DNA of 64,000 nt from Vibrio pomeroyi (GCF_024347595.1 NZ_AP025507.1:1054001-1118000); one strand, 5' to 3'. Shown: positions 46,482 to 55,689, counted from the first letter of the stretch. Translations and numbers: made by a program. Notes: generated from the sequence alone by a model not told the origin.

Positions 46482-46613
46482 ATGCTCATTCTGTCAGTAT
46501 TGAGCAAAGTTCTCTTTGAGGGCTTCGACTCTCGATTGGAAGTGATCGACTCACAGCTAATGCCATGGGGCGATCTCGAACAGATTCTGCTCAAGCTATG
46601 TGGCATCAAATAG
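46482..46613 (+). pseudogene. Remnant copy of the 3' end of yeiR
   Basis: Bases 46521-46613 match the last 93 bp of yeiR with 8 substitutions (about 91%). Six of the seven changed codons are synonymous and the other is Glu to Asp, so the encoded 30 residues are almost unchanged. The upstream 39 bp stay open in the same frame from ATG 46482 but have little similarity. The copy therefore looks like the end of a divergent yeiR allele, not a decayed duplicate. Confidence 0.8.
46521..46613 (+). repeat. 93-bp direct repeat, copy 2 (yeiR 3' end)
   Basis: Second copy of the yeiR 3' end; see the first copy at 45423-45515. Confidence 0.9.
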
Positions 46614-46794
46614 GATTTAATCTCTGTTTGAACTGAATAATTGGGTGTTTGCTTCGTCGATGGCGTGGTAAACACCGGATTAAATGAGAAAGTTTGCGTT
46701 ATATCACGATAAATGTGAGATAAATCACTCTAATTACTTTATAGTGCTCGGCTGAAATAAGAATGTAGGCTGTCTGCTTAAGGAACCCGTAACA

Positions 46795-48081
46795 ATGTCA
46801 TTTTCCTCTCAAGGTTTTGCTCCTGAATTAGTCAAAGCGTTGACTGAGTGTGGTTATGAAAAACTCACTCCAATTCAACAAAAAGCGATTCCAATGGCTC
46901 GTAAAGGCCATGATATTTTTGCTACTGCTCAAACCGGTACGGGTAAAACAGCGGCATTCTCGTTGCCTGTTATTCAGCACCTACTGAACAGCGGTAAAAA
47001 AGCATCTCGAGGAACGGCTCGCGGCCTTATTCTTGCTCCAACTCGTGAGCTTGCTGCGCAGATCGCTCAAAACATCAAAGACTACGTTAAATACACTGAA
47101 CTAAGCGTTTCTGCGGTTTACGGTGGTAACAAGATGTCTTCACAGGTTCGTCAATTAGAGCTAGGTGTGGATATTCTGGTTGCGACTCCAGGCCGTTTAG
47201 AAGAGCACTTAGAAGCGGGTAACGTGTCTATTGCTAACCTAGAATTCCTAGTATTTGATGAAGCTGACCGTATCCTAGATATGGGGTTCATCAATGCTGT
47301 TCGTAAGATCATGTTGGATGTAGAAACCTCTCCACAAATCATGATGTTCTCGGCGACAACATCGACTCAGTTGAACCAACTGTCAGTAGATATTTTACGT
47401 AAACCAAAACGTATCAGTGTTGAACGTGAAAACTCAACGGCTGCTACTGTCGGCCACGTGGTTTACCCAGTGGATCAAGAACGTAAAACAGAACTGCTTT
47501 CTGAACTGATTGGTCGTAAAAACTGGCGCCAAGTGCTTGTGTTCGTGAACTATAAAGAAACAGCGAACGATGTGGTTAAAGAGCTTAAGCTAGATGGCAT
47601 CAAAGCAGTACTGTGTCACGGTGATAAAGCACAAAGTGCTCGTCGTCGTGCTCTAGACGATTTTAAAGAAGGTAAAGCGCGTGTAATGGTAGCAACAGAC
47701 GTTGCGGCTCGTGGTCTTGATATCGAAGACTTACCACACGTAATCAACTACGACATGCCTTTCCTGGCAGAAGACTATGTTCACCGTATTGGCCGTACAG
47801 GTCGTGCTGGTAAGCAAGGTCACGCTGTGTCTTTCGTTAACCGCGAAGAAGAGCTGACTGTGGTTCAAGTTGAAAAACTGATTCAACAGCGCATTCGCCG
47901 TGTTGAGCAACCGGGTTACGAACCGAAGAAACGTGATGCTTACATTGAAAAGCTGAACACTAAGTCGGCTTACAAAAACCGCCAAGGTCGTAAAAACAAC
48001 GCGAACGAAGAGCCTCAAGATCAAGCAAGCGCAGAACGTCGTTTGACTATGATGAAGCGAATTAAAAACCGTCGTAAGTAA
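46795..48081 (+). CDS. DEAD-box ATP-dependent RNA helicase (RhlE-like)
   Basis: The 428-residue product has all helicase motifs: FxxxG Q-motif start (FAPELVKALTECGYEKLTPIQ), AQTGTGKTAAF, PTRELAAQ, DEAD (VFDEADRILDMGF), SAT (FSATTST), and HRIGRTGRAG. The tail is short and basic (KNRQGRKNNANEEPQDQ). It unwinds structured RNA in ribosome assembly or decay. It follows the yeiR repeat region; a strong terminator ends it. Confidence 0.93.
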   Translation: MSFSSQGFAPELVKALTECGYEKLTPIQQKAIPMARKGHDIFATAQTGTGKTAAFSLPVIQHLLNSGKKASRGTARGLILAPTRELAAQIAQNIKDYVKYTELSVSAVYGGNKMSSQVRQLELGVDILVATPGRLEEHLEAGNVSIANLEFLVFDEADRILDMGFINAVRKIMLDVETSPQIMMFSATTSTQLNQLSVDILRKPKRISVERENSTAATVGHVVYPVDQERKTELLSELIGRKNWRQVLVFVNYKETANDVVKELKLDGIKAVLCHGDKAQSARRRALDDFKEGKARVMVATDVAARGLDIEDLPHVINYDMPFLAEDYVHRIGRTGRAGKQGHAVSFVNREEELTVVQVEKLIQQRIRRVEQPGYEPKKRDAYIEKLNTKSAYKNRQGRKNNANEEPQDQASAERRLTMMKRIKNRRK

Positions 48082-48098
48082 ATTTACGGTTGGTAATG

Positions 48099-48128
48099 AA
48101 AAAGAGCCACTGTATTGTGGCTCTTTTT
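48099..48128 (+). terminator. Terminator after helicase
   Basis: AAAAAGAGCCAC and GTGGCTCTTTTT form a 12-bp perfect stem, 6-nt loop, followed by CGTTG. Confidence 0.88.
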
Positions 48129-48217
48129 CGTTGTGTAGCTAAATACAAGGTCGCTCCTTACAAAGACAACTCAACAAGCTGAACACTCAAACAAAAATAA
48201 GTCGATAAGGTAATAAT

Positions 48218-48838
48218 ATGGATAGCGCGCTACTTTGGGCTTTTATTCCCACGTTTTTCTTTGTATCAATTACGCCTGGTATGTGTATGACCTTGGCGTT
48301 AACGCTAGGCATGAGCATCGGCTACAAGCGCACATTATGGATGATGGTCGGTGAACTGGCCGGTGTAGCGGTGGTTTCAGTGGCCGCAGTATTAGGTATC
48401 GCTTCAATCATGCTGAATTACCCATGGCTATTTACAGGCTTCAAGTTTGTGGGCGCAGGGTACTTGTTCTATTTAGGCGTTCAGATGTGGCGTTCAAGAG
48501 GGAAACTGGCGATCAGTACTGATAATCAAGAAGCTCAAGTGAATAATGATTGGGACTTGGTGGTTCAAGGTTTTGTTACTGCGATTGCTAACCCGAAAGG
48601 CTGGGCGTTTATGATTTCTCTACTTCCTCCTTTTATTAACAGCAGTAAAGATTTAGCACCACAGTTGTTGATTCTCGTGTCGATTATTCTTGTCTCTGAG
48701 TTTGTTTGTATGACTCTGTACGCGACAGGCGGTAAGAGCCTTAAACACATGCTCGGCAAGGCAGACAATGTGAAGTTGATGAACCGTATTGCAGGTACGC
48801 TGATGATGGGTGTTGGTGTTTGGTTGTTCGTGAGTTAA
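48218..48838 (+). CDS. LysE family translocator
   Basis: The 206-residue product has six predicted membrane helices and the exporter signature (SITPGMCMTLALTLGMSIGYKRTLWMM), plus the AxPKxW-like ANPKGWAFMISL block. It exports an amino acid or homoserine-like compound by proton antiport. It stands alone, convergent with the PhoX gene. Confidence 0.9.
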   Translation: MDSALLWAFIPTFFFVSITPGMCMTLALTLGMSIGYKRTLWMMVGELAGVAVVSVAAVLGIASIMLNYPWLFTGFKFVGAGYLFYLGVQMWRSRGKLAISTDNQEAQVNNDWDLVVQGFVTAIANPKGWAFMISLLPPFINSSKDLAPQLLILVSIILVSEFVCMTLYATGGKSLKHMLGKADNVKLMNRIAGTLMMGVGVWLFVS

Positions 48839-48968
48839 CTGTGATTAACGGTATTGCGATTAACGAGAACGGGTAGAAAGATCCCCGACTCAGTCGTTCC
48901 TCCTTCTCGAGGATGACGATGAGCTCGAGGGCTAGGACTCTTGTTTTAACCGAAGATTGATAGAATAG

Positions 48969-49007
48969 AAAAAGAGCGATAGGGCATTTGGCCTTATCGC
49001 TCTTTTT
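48969..49007. terminator. Bidirectional terminator
   Basis: AAAAAGAGCGATA pairs with TATCGCTCTTTTT (13 bp), between convergent LysE and PhoX genes. Confidence 0.85.
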
Positions 49008-49075
49008 GATTTTACTTAGCTAGCGAACAGAAACTAGATAACAGTAAGAATGCTGACCTTAGCTAGATTTGCTTA

Positions 49076-51103
49076 TTAAACCGCGATTTCACCACCGTCT
49101 TCACGGCGAATCACAACGGTAGATGCTCTTGGGCGAACATTTCCTTGAGTTTGAGCCGTTGCATCGTCTGATGATGGCCAGTTTGCAGGGTGTTGAATGT
49201 TCACAAATAGTGATTTGAAGTCTGGACTGATGGTAAAGCCAGTCACTTCACAACCGTTTGGACCCACAAAGAAGCGCTTAAGTTGTGCTTGGTTGTTAGC
49301 ATCAATTACCGCGCTGTTGCCTTTGTCATCCGTTAATTGAGATGGAACAACAGCCAGCATTTGGTCATTGGTGTAGCCCGTTACTTCGTCTGCGCCGTTA
49401 TCAGTTTGAATCCACAGGATGCCACGAGCATCAAACGCTAAGCCGTCAGGGCTCGCGAACTGGTTCATGTCTGTTAGACCTGAACGGTTGATAGACTTGT
49501 CTTCCACTGCTGGAGAGCCGAATACAAAGATATCCCAATCGAATTCGCCTGCCGATTTGCCTTCATCCCAACGGATAACATGACCAAACTTGTTGTTTAC
49601 ACGAGGGTTCGCTGAATTCGCTTCTTTGCGCTTATCGTTGTTCGTTAGCGTTAGGTAAGCCGTCCCTGTCATTGGGTCAACAGAGCACCATTCGGGGCGA
49701 TCCATAGGGGTTGCGCCTACAAGGTCGGCTGCGCCTGCGGTATTAACGATAAGTGCCGCTTGAGAGTCAAACGTATCACCTAGCTTGCCACCGTTGGTGG
49801 TTTTGCTGCTTAGTGTTAGCGGTAACCATGCACCCGAACCATCGTCGTTGAATTTAGCAACGTAAAGCGTGCCTTTGTCCATGTACTTGTCGCCCGCACC
49901 TAGTCGGTTGCTTGGCTCAGCGTCACGCGGGTCCCAATTTGCTTCAGAAACAAATTTGTACAGGTATTCGAAACGAGAATCGTGGCCAGAGTAGAATACG
50001 ATCGGCTCGCCTTCAGTTAACTTACCAAATGTACAACCTTCATGACGGAAACAACCTAGAGCAGATCGTTTCTTCGCGCGAGAGTTTGCTGTGTATGGGT
50101 CGATCTCGACAATGTAGCCGTGACCGTGTGCTTCGTTACGGTAATCGTCCATTGGAGAATCAGCGGTTGGTGTTACGTCAAAGCGTGCAAACTCATCCAA
50201 GCGTTCTTGTTTGTCACCAGAAAGCGTGTCCCAACCGTAGCGTGTTTTGTCAGTAGCGATGCCGATACGTTCTTGAGCTTGTGTCGTTGTCCCTTTATTG
50301 ACGAAGTAACCTGGCCAGTTCTCTTCACAAGTTAGGTAAGTGCCCCAAGGAGTGTAGCCGTTGCCACAGTTATTCAATGTGCCACGAGCTTGGCTGCCGT
50401 CTTGTGAGAATTTGGTTTTGGTAAACTCACTGTGAGCGACAGGGCCAGAAAGATCCATTACGGTCGCGCCTGTGTAGCGGCGGTTAAGCGGATCGTTGTC
50501 GACCATTACCCATTGGTTGCCTTCAAGCTTAACGCGAACCACACTCACGCCGTGCGCATTGATCTCTTTGCGTACTTCATCAATGTTAGGACGGGCGCCT
50601 TCATTGTATGTCGGGCCATTAGCGTGCAGGGCTTTTTGGTCAATGTATTCGTGGTTGATCACCAACAAACCATCATTGCTGTTGCCATCAAGCGGGAAGA
50701 AGTGCATGCCATCGTGGTGCATTCCCAGTGCATTAGCTTGGTCTTGTGCGTTGTTTGTACCGTCTTTTAACCAAGCATTACCTTGCTTGTTAAGTGGCGT
50801 ACCCCAAGGAACGAGAACTTGTGCTGTGTAGCCTTTCGGTACGACAACACTGTCAGTCAATGAGCCTTTAACCGATTCAAATGCTAGCGTTGCGGTGCTT
50901 TTCTGTACGCCTGTTGCTTGCATTGTTGCGGCGTTAGCTGTGCTGTGACCCGCTAAACCAAACGCGCCAAAAGCGGTCATTGCACTGATGCCTAAACCGC
51001 CTTTTAATACGTTTCTTCTTGAAAGGTTTGCATCTAGAACTTCTTCGAAGGGTTTGTTTTTACTCTTGTTAAAACGAGTACTATCAAATGTTTCCTTGCT
51101 CAT
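49076..51103 (-). CDS. PhoX family phosphatase (DUF839), Tat-exported
   Basis: The 675-residue product has a Tat signal (SRRNVLKGGLGISAMTAFGA, about 29-48; cut after ANA) and the PhoX body with GTYLTCEENWPGY, CFRHEGCTFGK, MDRPEWCSVDPMTGTAY and SPDGLAFDARGILWIQTD, the calcium/iron-binding beta-propeller of phosphomonoesterases. It releases phosphate from organic esters outside the cytoplasm. A PhoB-box-like sequence lies about 100 bp upstream, so phosphate-starvation control is likely. Some family members lack phosphatase activity, so the substrate is inferred. Confidence 0.9.
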   Translation of the reverse strand: MSKETFDSTRFNKSKNKPFEEVLDANLSRRNVLKGGLGISAMTAFGAFGLAGHSTANAATMQATGVQKSTATLAFESVKGSLTDSVVVPKGYTAQVLVPWGTPLNKQGNAWLKDGTNNAQDQANALGMHHDGMHFFPLDGNSNDGLLVINHEYIDQKALHANGPTYNEGARPNIDEVRKEINAHGVSVVRVKLEGNQWVMVDNDPLNRRYTGATVMDLSGPVAHSEFTKTKFSQDGSQARGTLNNCGNGYTPWGTYLTCEENWPGYFVNKGTTTQAQERIGIATDKTRYGWDTLSGDKQERLDEFARFDVTPTADSPMDDYRNEAHGHGYIVEIDPYTANSRAKKRSALGCFRHEGCTFGKLTEGEPIVFYSGHDSRFEYLYKFVSEANWDPRDAEPSNRLGAGDKYMDKGTLYVAKFNDDGSGAWLPLTLSSKTTNGGKLGDTFDSQAALIVNTAGAADLVGATPMDRPEWCSVDPMTGTAYLTLTNNDKRKEANSANPRVNNKFGHVIRWDEGKSAGEFDWDIFVFGSPAVEDKSINRSGLTDMNQFASPDGLAFDARGILWIQTDNGADEVTGYTNDQMLAVVPSQLTDDKGNSAVIDANNQAQLKRFFVGPNGCEVTGFTISPDFKSLFVNIQHPANWPSSDDATAQTQGNVRPRASTVVIRREDGGEIAV

Positions 51104-51204
51104 CGCGACTGCTTCCTATTGGCTGACTTTATTATTCGTTATTTATGACTTACCCGTGTACTAACTAATTGGTTAATAAGTTGGGTAAATGTGTGACCAA
51201 TCGT

Positions 51205-51222
51205 GAAGCAGTTAAGTGACAG
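51205..51222 (-). promoter_or_regulatory. PhoB-box-like sequence upstream of PhoX
   Basis: On the minus strand CTGTCACTTAACTGCTTC resembles two 11-nt Pho repeats (CTGTCAT-A/T4-CTGTCAC); the first half is near-perfect, the second has two differences. About 100 bp before the PhoX start. Confidence 0.5.
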
Positions 51223-51357
51223 ATTTTTATAGTTTTTATTAAGCTTTTGTTTCTGTAGCACGATTTTTGCCATAACACTTCTCATGCAAGACAAAACACT
51301 TGGGGATTGGGTTAGAACTGTGTATAAATGCTTAATCAAATGAAAAGAGAGACAGTT

Positions 51358-51699
51358 ATGAAATTAGATAAAATCGAAAACAAAAATCGTCGCCTACGCA
51401 AAAAGCTATACCTAGGTGAATTCGCGATTCTGGGTTTTGAAGTAAGCTGCAAGACATCGATTGCTGATTTTGACCAATACGATGTGTTCATTGACGAGTT
51501 CATCGATTTCATCGACAGCATCGGCCTATGCTTTGGTGGCGGTGGCCTAGAGCTGTTTGAAGGTTTCTTATGTTCTATCGAGCGTTACCGTTCAGTAACT
51601 GAAGCAGAACAACTGCAAGTTGCACAGTGGCTTGAAGCGCGTGCTGAAGTAACGAAAGTTGAAGTAAGCGAGCTTATTGACGCAAACTACGCGTTCTAA
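51358..51699 (+). CDS. yggL: YggL family (DUF469) protein
   Basis: ATG 51358 (MKLDKIENKNRRLRKKLYLG) gives 113 residues, near E. coli YggL (108). It has FAILGFEVSCKTS, FDQYDVFIDEFIDFIDSIGLCFGGGGLELFEGFL, characteristic of DUF469. YggL has been reported to bind the large ribosomal subunit. AGAGAGAC lies upstream; ATG 51328 and 51340 are alternatives. Confidence 0.85.
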   Translation: MKLDKIENKNRRLRKKLYLGEFAILGFEVSCKTSIADFDQYDVFIDEFIDFIDSIGLCFGGGGLELFEGFLCSIERYRSVTEAEQLQVAQWLEARAEVTKVEVSELIDANYAF

Positions 51700-52083
51700 A
51701 TTGATGTTGTACTGTTAGCTTTTCTAAGAGGCCTATACGGCTTTTAGAACGAGCAACAATACACAAAAACAGAGGCCGAATCGGTATATCGATTCGGCCT
51801 TTTTGCGTTTTATTCCTTTGTTATTCTATTTTTAACGTTTCCCTCTTGTTGTGTGAATCGACTAATTTAACTTAAATATCAGCGCTCTATGGCTACTTAT
51901 CTGGGCTGTAATAAGTTTGGATAAACTTGTGAGACTTTTATGAGAATTCAATGAAGTTGCTGATAGATTTGATCGCCATTCTTAGAGTCAACAACACCAC
52001 AGTTCGTGGCTGACTAGATAACACGTATTTCGATGTTATTGATTCACCGGTCACGAAAGGACTCGATAAAGGATGGAATCAAA
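51700..52083. other. Gap between yggL and spondin locus
   Basis: About 380 bp with a strong terminator (51773-51804) and an A+T-rich promoter region for the spondin genes; an in-frame extension of the spondin gene to 52033 is not supported by a ribosome-binding site. Confidence 0.6.
51773..51805 (+). terminator. Terminator after yggL
   Basis: AGGCCGAATCG / CGATTCGGCCT (11 bp, 6-nt loop) followed by TTTT. Confidence 0.88.
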
Positions 52084-52767
52084 ATGAATAAACGTACTCA
52101 AATCAGCTTAATGATCGGCTCAGCGATGTTCGCTTTTGGGACTGCTCAAGCTCAGGCAGCGCAGCTTGAGGTGACAGTGACTAATGCGACGAAAGGAATC
52201 TACTTTACGCCAATCTTGGCAGCGGCTCATGATTCAAGCTTGTTCATGTTTAGAACGGGGGAGGCAGCTTCTGCTGAGTTGGAATCCATGGCGGAAGGTG
52301 GAGATATCTCGGGCTTATCTGGTGTCATCGCCAATGCCGGTGGTGTCGTCGTTGAAAACCCTGCTAGCGGTATTCTTGACCCAGGTGTCGCGACCACATT
52401 CGATATTGATACTGGAGATCTGGCTTACTTGTCGCTCGGCGCGATGTTGTTGCCAACCAATGATGGTTTTGTTGGATTAGACAGTTGGAAGATCCCAACT
52501 CAAGCAGGTACCTATAAAGCCACACTGAATGGTTATGATGCAGGGACTGAAGCCAATGATGAGTTGGCTGCTAGCATGCCAAATCCTCCCTTTATTACCT
52601 TTGGTGCTGGTGGTACAGGTGTAGAGACTGCCGTGTCTAACGCTAAGGTTCATATTCATCCGGGCAACATTGGTGATAGTGATGCTGCGGGTGGAATTAG
52701 TGACCTTGACAGCAGTAGCCATCGCTGGTTAAACCCTGTGGCAACCATCACGATCGTCGTTAAGTAA
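52084..52767 (+). CDS. Secreted spondin-domain protein
   Basis: ATG 52084 gives 227 residues with a signal peptide (about 1-24, cut after AQAQA). The rest is a Spondin_N-type domain (VTVTNATKGIYFTPILAAAHDSSLFMFRTGEAASAELESMAEGG, TNDGFVGLDSW, AGTEANDELAAS, VHIHPGNIGD, RWLNPVATITI), the bacterial version of the extracellular domain of spondins. The conserved DAGTEANDEL and HxHxG blocks may bind metal. Function unknown. The next gene encodes a lipoprotein paralogue, 9 bp away. Confidence 0.85.
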   Translation: MNKRTQISLMIGSAMFAFGTAQAQAAQLEVTVTNATKGIYFTPILAAAHDSSLFMFRTGEAASAELESMAEGGDISGLSGVIANAGGVVVENPASGILDPGVATTFDIDTGDLAYLSLGAMLLPTNDGFVGLDSWKIPTQAGTYKATLNGYDAGTEANDELAASMPNPPFITFGAGGTGVETAVSNAKVHIHPGNIGDSDAAGGISDLDSSSHRWLNPVATITIVVK

Positions 52768-52776
52768 GGGGGATGT

Positions 52777-53457
52777 ATGAAAGCTAGAATTTTATTTATC
52801 GCTGCTTCTGTCGCCGTGTTAGCCGGTTGTCCTGATGATGACGATGATTACTACCGTTACGATGTGAGCGTTACTAACCTCACTCCCAACCAACCCATGT
52901 CGCCACTTGCAGTGCTGACGCACAACACCAGTTTTGAGCTGTTTGAGATCGGCCAAAGTGCTTCCGTTGACCTTGAATACTTAGCTGAAGGTGGTAGTAA
53001 TGCTGAACTCATCGCACTCAGCAACAGCGACGCTAATGTTTATCAAGGCATCTCAGGAAATGGGCTGATTCTTTCCGGAGAACAAGACACGGTGTCTATT
53101 CGTGTCGACCCAAACCAAGAAGGGTATATCTCTGTTGCTTCAATGTTGGTGAACACCAATGATGCGTTTGTTGGTGAATCTGGTTTATCGCTCCAATCGT
53201 TAGCGGTGGGTGACACGTTCACGATGAATATGAACGTGTGGGACTCAGGAACGGAACTCAACGACGAGCTTGCTGCAACCATCCCAGGGCCTGCTGGCGG
53301 TGGGGAGGGCTTTAACAGTGATAGAAACGATACCGATGTCGTCAGCTTCCACTCTGGAGTCATCAGTCAAGATGATGGTCTTGCGACCTCCGCATTAAGT
53401 GGCAATCATCGATTCCTTAATCCCGGTGCGCGAATCACGATTACTCGCACAGAGTAA
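52777..53457 (+). CDS. Spondin-domain lipoprotein
   Basis: The 226-residue product has a lipobox (VLAGC, Cys18) followed by an acidic run (PDDDDDYYRYD) and a Spondin_N-type domain paralogous to the preceding protein (SPLAVLTHNTSFELFEIGQSAS, NTNDAFVGESGL, SGTELNDELAATIPGP, HRFLNPGARITI). The histidine after the core is changed to VVSFHSGVI. The Asp tail after Cys probably sorts it to the outer membrane or surface. Overlapping arrangement with the soluble paralogue and with the two-component genes suggests one operon. Confidence 0.85.
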   Translation: MKARILFIAASVAVLAGCPDDDDDYYRYDVSVTNLTPNQPMSPLAVLTHNTSFELFEIGQSASVDLEYLAEGGSNAELIALSNSDANVYQGISGNGLILSGEQDTVSIRVDPNQEGYISVASMLVNTNDAFVGESGLSLQSLAVGDTFTMNMNVWDSGTELNDELAATIPGPAGGGEGFNSDRNDTDVVSFHSGVISQDDGLATSALSGNHRFLNPGARITITRTE

Positions 53458-53538
53458 CTGGTTGAACACACGATGAAAGAATTCCTGCTCTGTTCCGGTC
53501 AATTGAAAGGTGGGCAGACTCCGAATAGAGCAGGGATA

Positions 53539-54270
53539 ATGAACAGTGCTGCGGTAAATTTGATGGCAAACATATTGTTGGTTGAAGACGATGATGACTT
53601 GGCTGAGCTGGTGCAGATGCACCTTAAGTTCCAAGGGCATGATGTTGTAAGAACCAACTCAATTGAAAAGGCTCAAGCGCTATATCAGGGAAGCCAGTTT
53701 GATTTGATCGTGCTTGATCGAGGCTTGCCTGATGGCGATGGTCTCGATTTCTGTCGATTGTTACGTCAGCAAGAAGACTGGACGCCTGTGCTAATGCTCA
53801 CTGCAAGAGATACTGAGCTCGATAAGGTGTCTGGCTTAGAAGCTGGGGTTGATGATTACATCACCAAGCCTTTCAGCGTTCTTGAGTTTCAAGCTCGAGT
53901 AAGGAACGTACTGCGCCGCTTAAGTCACTCTGAAGCAACAGTGAAAGATCCGCAATCAACCGAACTCGTAATGAGTTTTGGCGGGCTTACCATCCAACCT
54001 GAGCGTCATCAGGTTTCATTGAATAATCAAGATGTCCCACTGACAGCAACCGAGTTTACGTTACTTCACTTTTTAGCCACCCGACCGGGGCGCGTCTATA
54101 GCAAAGACGAACTGCTCAACCACGTTTGGAATACCGACCATTCTGGGTATCACCACACGGTGTGTAGCACGGTTAACCGATTGAGAACAAAGTTGGCCAT
54201 GCCGAATAGCGACGATGACTTCATCAAAACCGTTTGGGGTGTGGGCTATAAGTTCGAATCGAAAGTTTAG
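53539..54270 (+). CDS. OmpR-family response regulator
   Basis: ATG 53539 (MNSAAVNLMANILLVEDD) has AGGGAT just upstream; the frame opens at 53473 and ATG 53563 is an alternative. The 243-residue product has a receiver domain (about 10-125; acidic pocket EDDDD, phosphoacceptor Asp60 in LIVLDRGLPDGDG, Thr/Lys in MLTARD and DYITKPFS) and a winged-helix DNA-binding domain (about 145-243). It is followed 45 bp later by the sensor kinase and preceded by the spondin genes, whose expression it likely controls. Confidence 0.92.
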   Translation: MNSAAVNLMANILLVEDDDDLAELVQMHLKFQGHDVVRTNSIEKAQALYQGSQFDLIVLDRGLPDGDGLDFCRLLRQQEDWTPVLMLTARDTELDKVSGLEAGVDDYITKPFSVLEFQARVRNVLRRLSHSEATVKDPQSTELVMSFGGLTIQPERHQVSLNNQDVPLTATEFTLLHFLATRPGRVYSKDELLNHVWNTDHSGYHHTVCSTVNRLRTKLAMPNSDDDFIKTVWGVGYKFESKV

Positions 54271-54315
54271 GGCTATGTGTCGCGTCCTAAGCTTAAGAGC
54301 CATTGAGGAGAGAAC

Positions 54316-55689
54316 ATGAGTTTCAAATCGCGTTTAGTGCTATTTACCAGTTTGTGGTTTCTGCTCGTGAGTGTGGTTATCGCCTATACCTATCATTGGC
54401 AAAAAGAGACCATAGAACAGAGAACCAAACAGAGCTTACACAAAGAGCTCGCGGTTCACATGCGCGATGATAACCCGCTAATGATTGGGACTGACTACAA
54501 CCCCAAAGCCCTTAAGTCCATATTTCACACCTTGATGTTGATTGGTCCCGATTTCGACATCTACTTTCTAGACAGTCAGGGAAATATCACGACACACGCT
54601 GCCCCAGAAGGCACTGTGTTGGCAAACAAGATAGACTTAGCACCCATTAAACAATTCTTAAATGACGAGCCTTATCCGATTCTAGGCGAAGACCCGATCA
54701 ATCCTGAATCTCGTAAGGTATTTTCCGTTGCTGCGATTGAAGAGTTGGGTTCAACCGTGGGGTACCTGTATGTGTTGATTGGCAGTAACCGCCATACTGT
54801 GATTGCCAATTCACAAGTCGATACACCTTATATGGCGCTAGCCGGGCTTATGCTTATCTCTATTTTAGGTTTTGCGATTGGGGCGTATCTGCTCGTGAAA
54901 CGTAGCCTGTTGAACCCTATCGAAGACGTCACCAACAAACTACAGCAGCAAGCAGAACAAGATTTCCGCCTTGACCCTAACTTCATTCATCAAGTACCAG
55001 AATTAGTGCCGATTGCTCGCTCTTATCAGTTGATGGCGAAACACATTCAACAGCAATTCTTGCAGCTTGAGTATCAGTCTTCGCATCGTAGACAAAGTTT
55101 ATTGCAACTGAGCCATGATTTGAAAACACCATTGTCGAGTGTGTTGGGTTACTTAGAAACGTGGAAGATCCAAAATCCACACTCGGATCCATTAATAGAC
55201 GTGGCTTACCGCAATGGCAATAAACTGTCTGAACAACTTCACTCATTACTTGATAGTGCCAAACATGACAATCCTGTCCCTACCTATCAATATGCATCGA
55301 TAGATTTGAATGGGTTGCTTAGCGAGTGCTTAGAAACGATTCAAAGTCAGTACCGCCACAAAGATGTCGAACTTAAGGTGGACATGCCTGATGGAGTAAA
55401 AGCAGCTGGTGACAGTGACTTGCTTGAAAGGTTGATTTTGAACTTATTAGATAATGCGTTGAGGCATAGCCCGAGTGGCACAGCAGTTTCACTGAGTGTT
55501 GATTTAGAACCGGATTCGAAGCGAGTGAGAGTCGTAATTCACAATGAGGTAGAGCAAGAAGCACCGAATGGTTCGTTGGGAATAGGAACCAAGATCGCTC
55601 AGTCGATACTGATGTTGCATCACAGTGTGCTAGAAACAACAAAGGCAGAGAACTCATTTCAGCAAAGCTTTTACTTGCCTTCGATATAG
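54316..55689 (+). CDS. Sensor histidine kinase, partner of the OmpR regulator
   Basis: The 457-residue product has two membrane helices (about 8-25 and 172-195) flanking a 145-residue periplasmic sensor, a HAMP-like segment, a dimerisation/phosphoacceptor domain (LSHDLKTPLSS, His267) and an ATPase domain (about 360-457; N-box NLLDNALRHS, Asn380). The G1 box is altered: HNEVEQEAP at 409-417 replaces the usual DxGxG, while the G2-like LGIGTKIAQS is kept. Kinase activity may be weak or phosphatase-biased. It probably senses a periplasmic signal linked to the spondin proteins. Confidence 0.88.
   Translation: MSFKSRLVLFTSLWFLLVSVVIAYTYHWQKETIEQRTKQSLHKELAVHMRDDNPLMIGTDYNPKALKSIFHTLMLIGPDFDIYFLDSQGNITTHAAPEGTVLANKIDLAPIKQFLNDEPYPILGEDPINPESRKVFSVAAIEELGSTVGYLYVLIGSNRHTVIANSQVDTPYMALAGLMLISILGFAIGAYLLVKRSLLNPIEDVTNKLQQQAEQDFRLDPNFIHQVPELVPIARSYQLMAKHIQQQFLQLEYQSSHRRQSLLQLSHDLKTPLSSVLGYLETWKIQNPHSDPLIDVAYRNGNKLSEQLHSLLDSAKHDNPVPTYQYASIDLNGLLSECLETIQSQYRHKDVELKVDMPDGVKAAGDSDLLERLILNLLDNALRHSPSGTAVSLSVDLEPDSKRVRVVIHNEVEQEAPNGSLGIGTKIAQSILMLHHSVLETTKAENSFQQSFYLPSI

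Larger units (their letters stand above)
46379..46794. other. Gap with yeiR 3' remnant, upstream of the helicase
   Basis: The stretch holds the second copy of the yeiR 3' end (46521-46613) inside a short open frame (ATG 46482 to TAG 46613, 43 codons). The remainder is the helicase promoter region. Confidence 0.6.

Noticed and set aside
45516..46613. Intact mobile element with integrase in the yeiR segment
   Set aside because: No recombinase, transposase or replication gene is visible; only a possible remnant is claimed.
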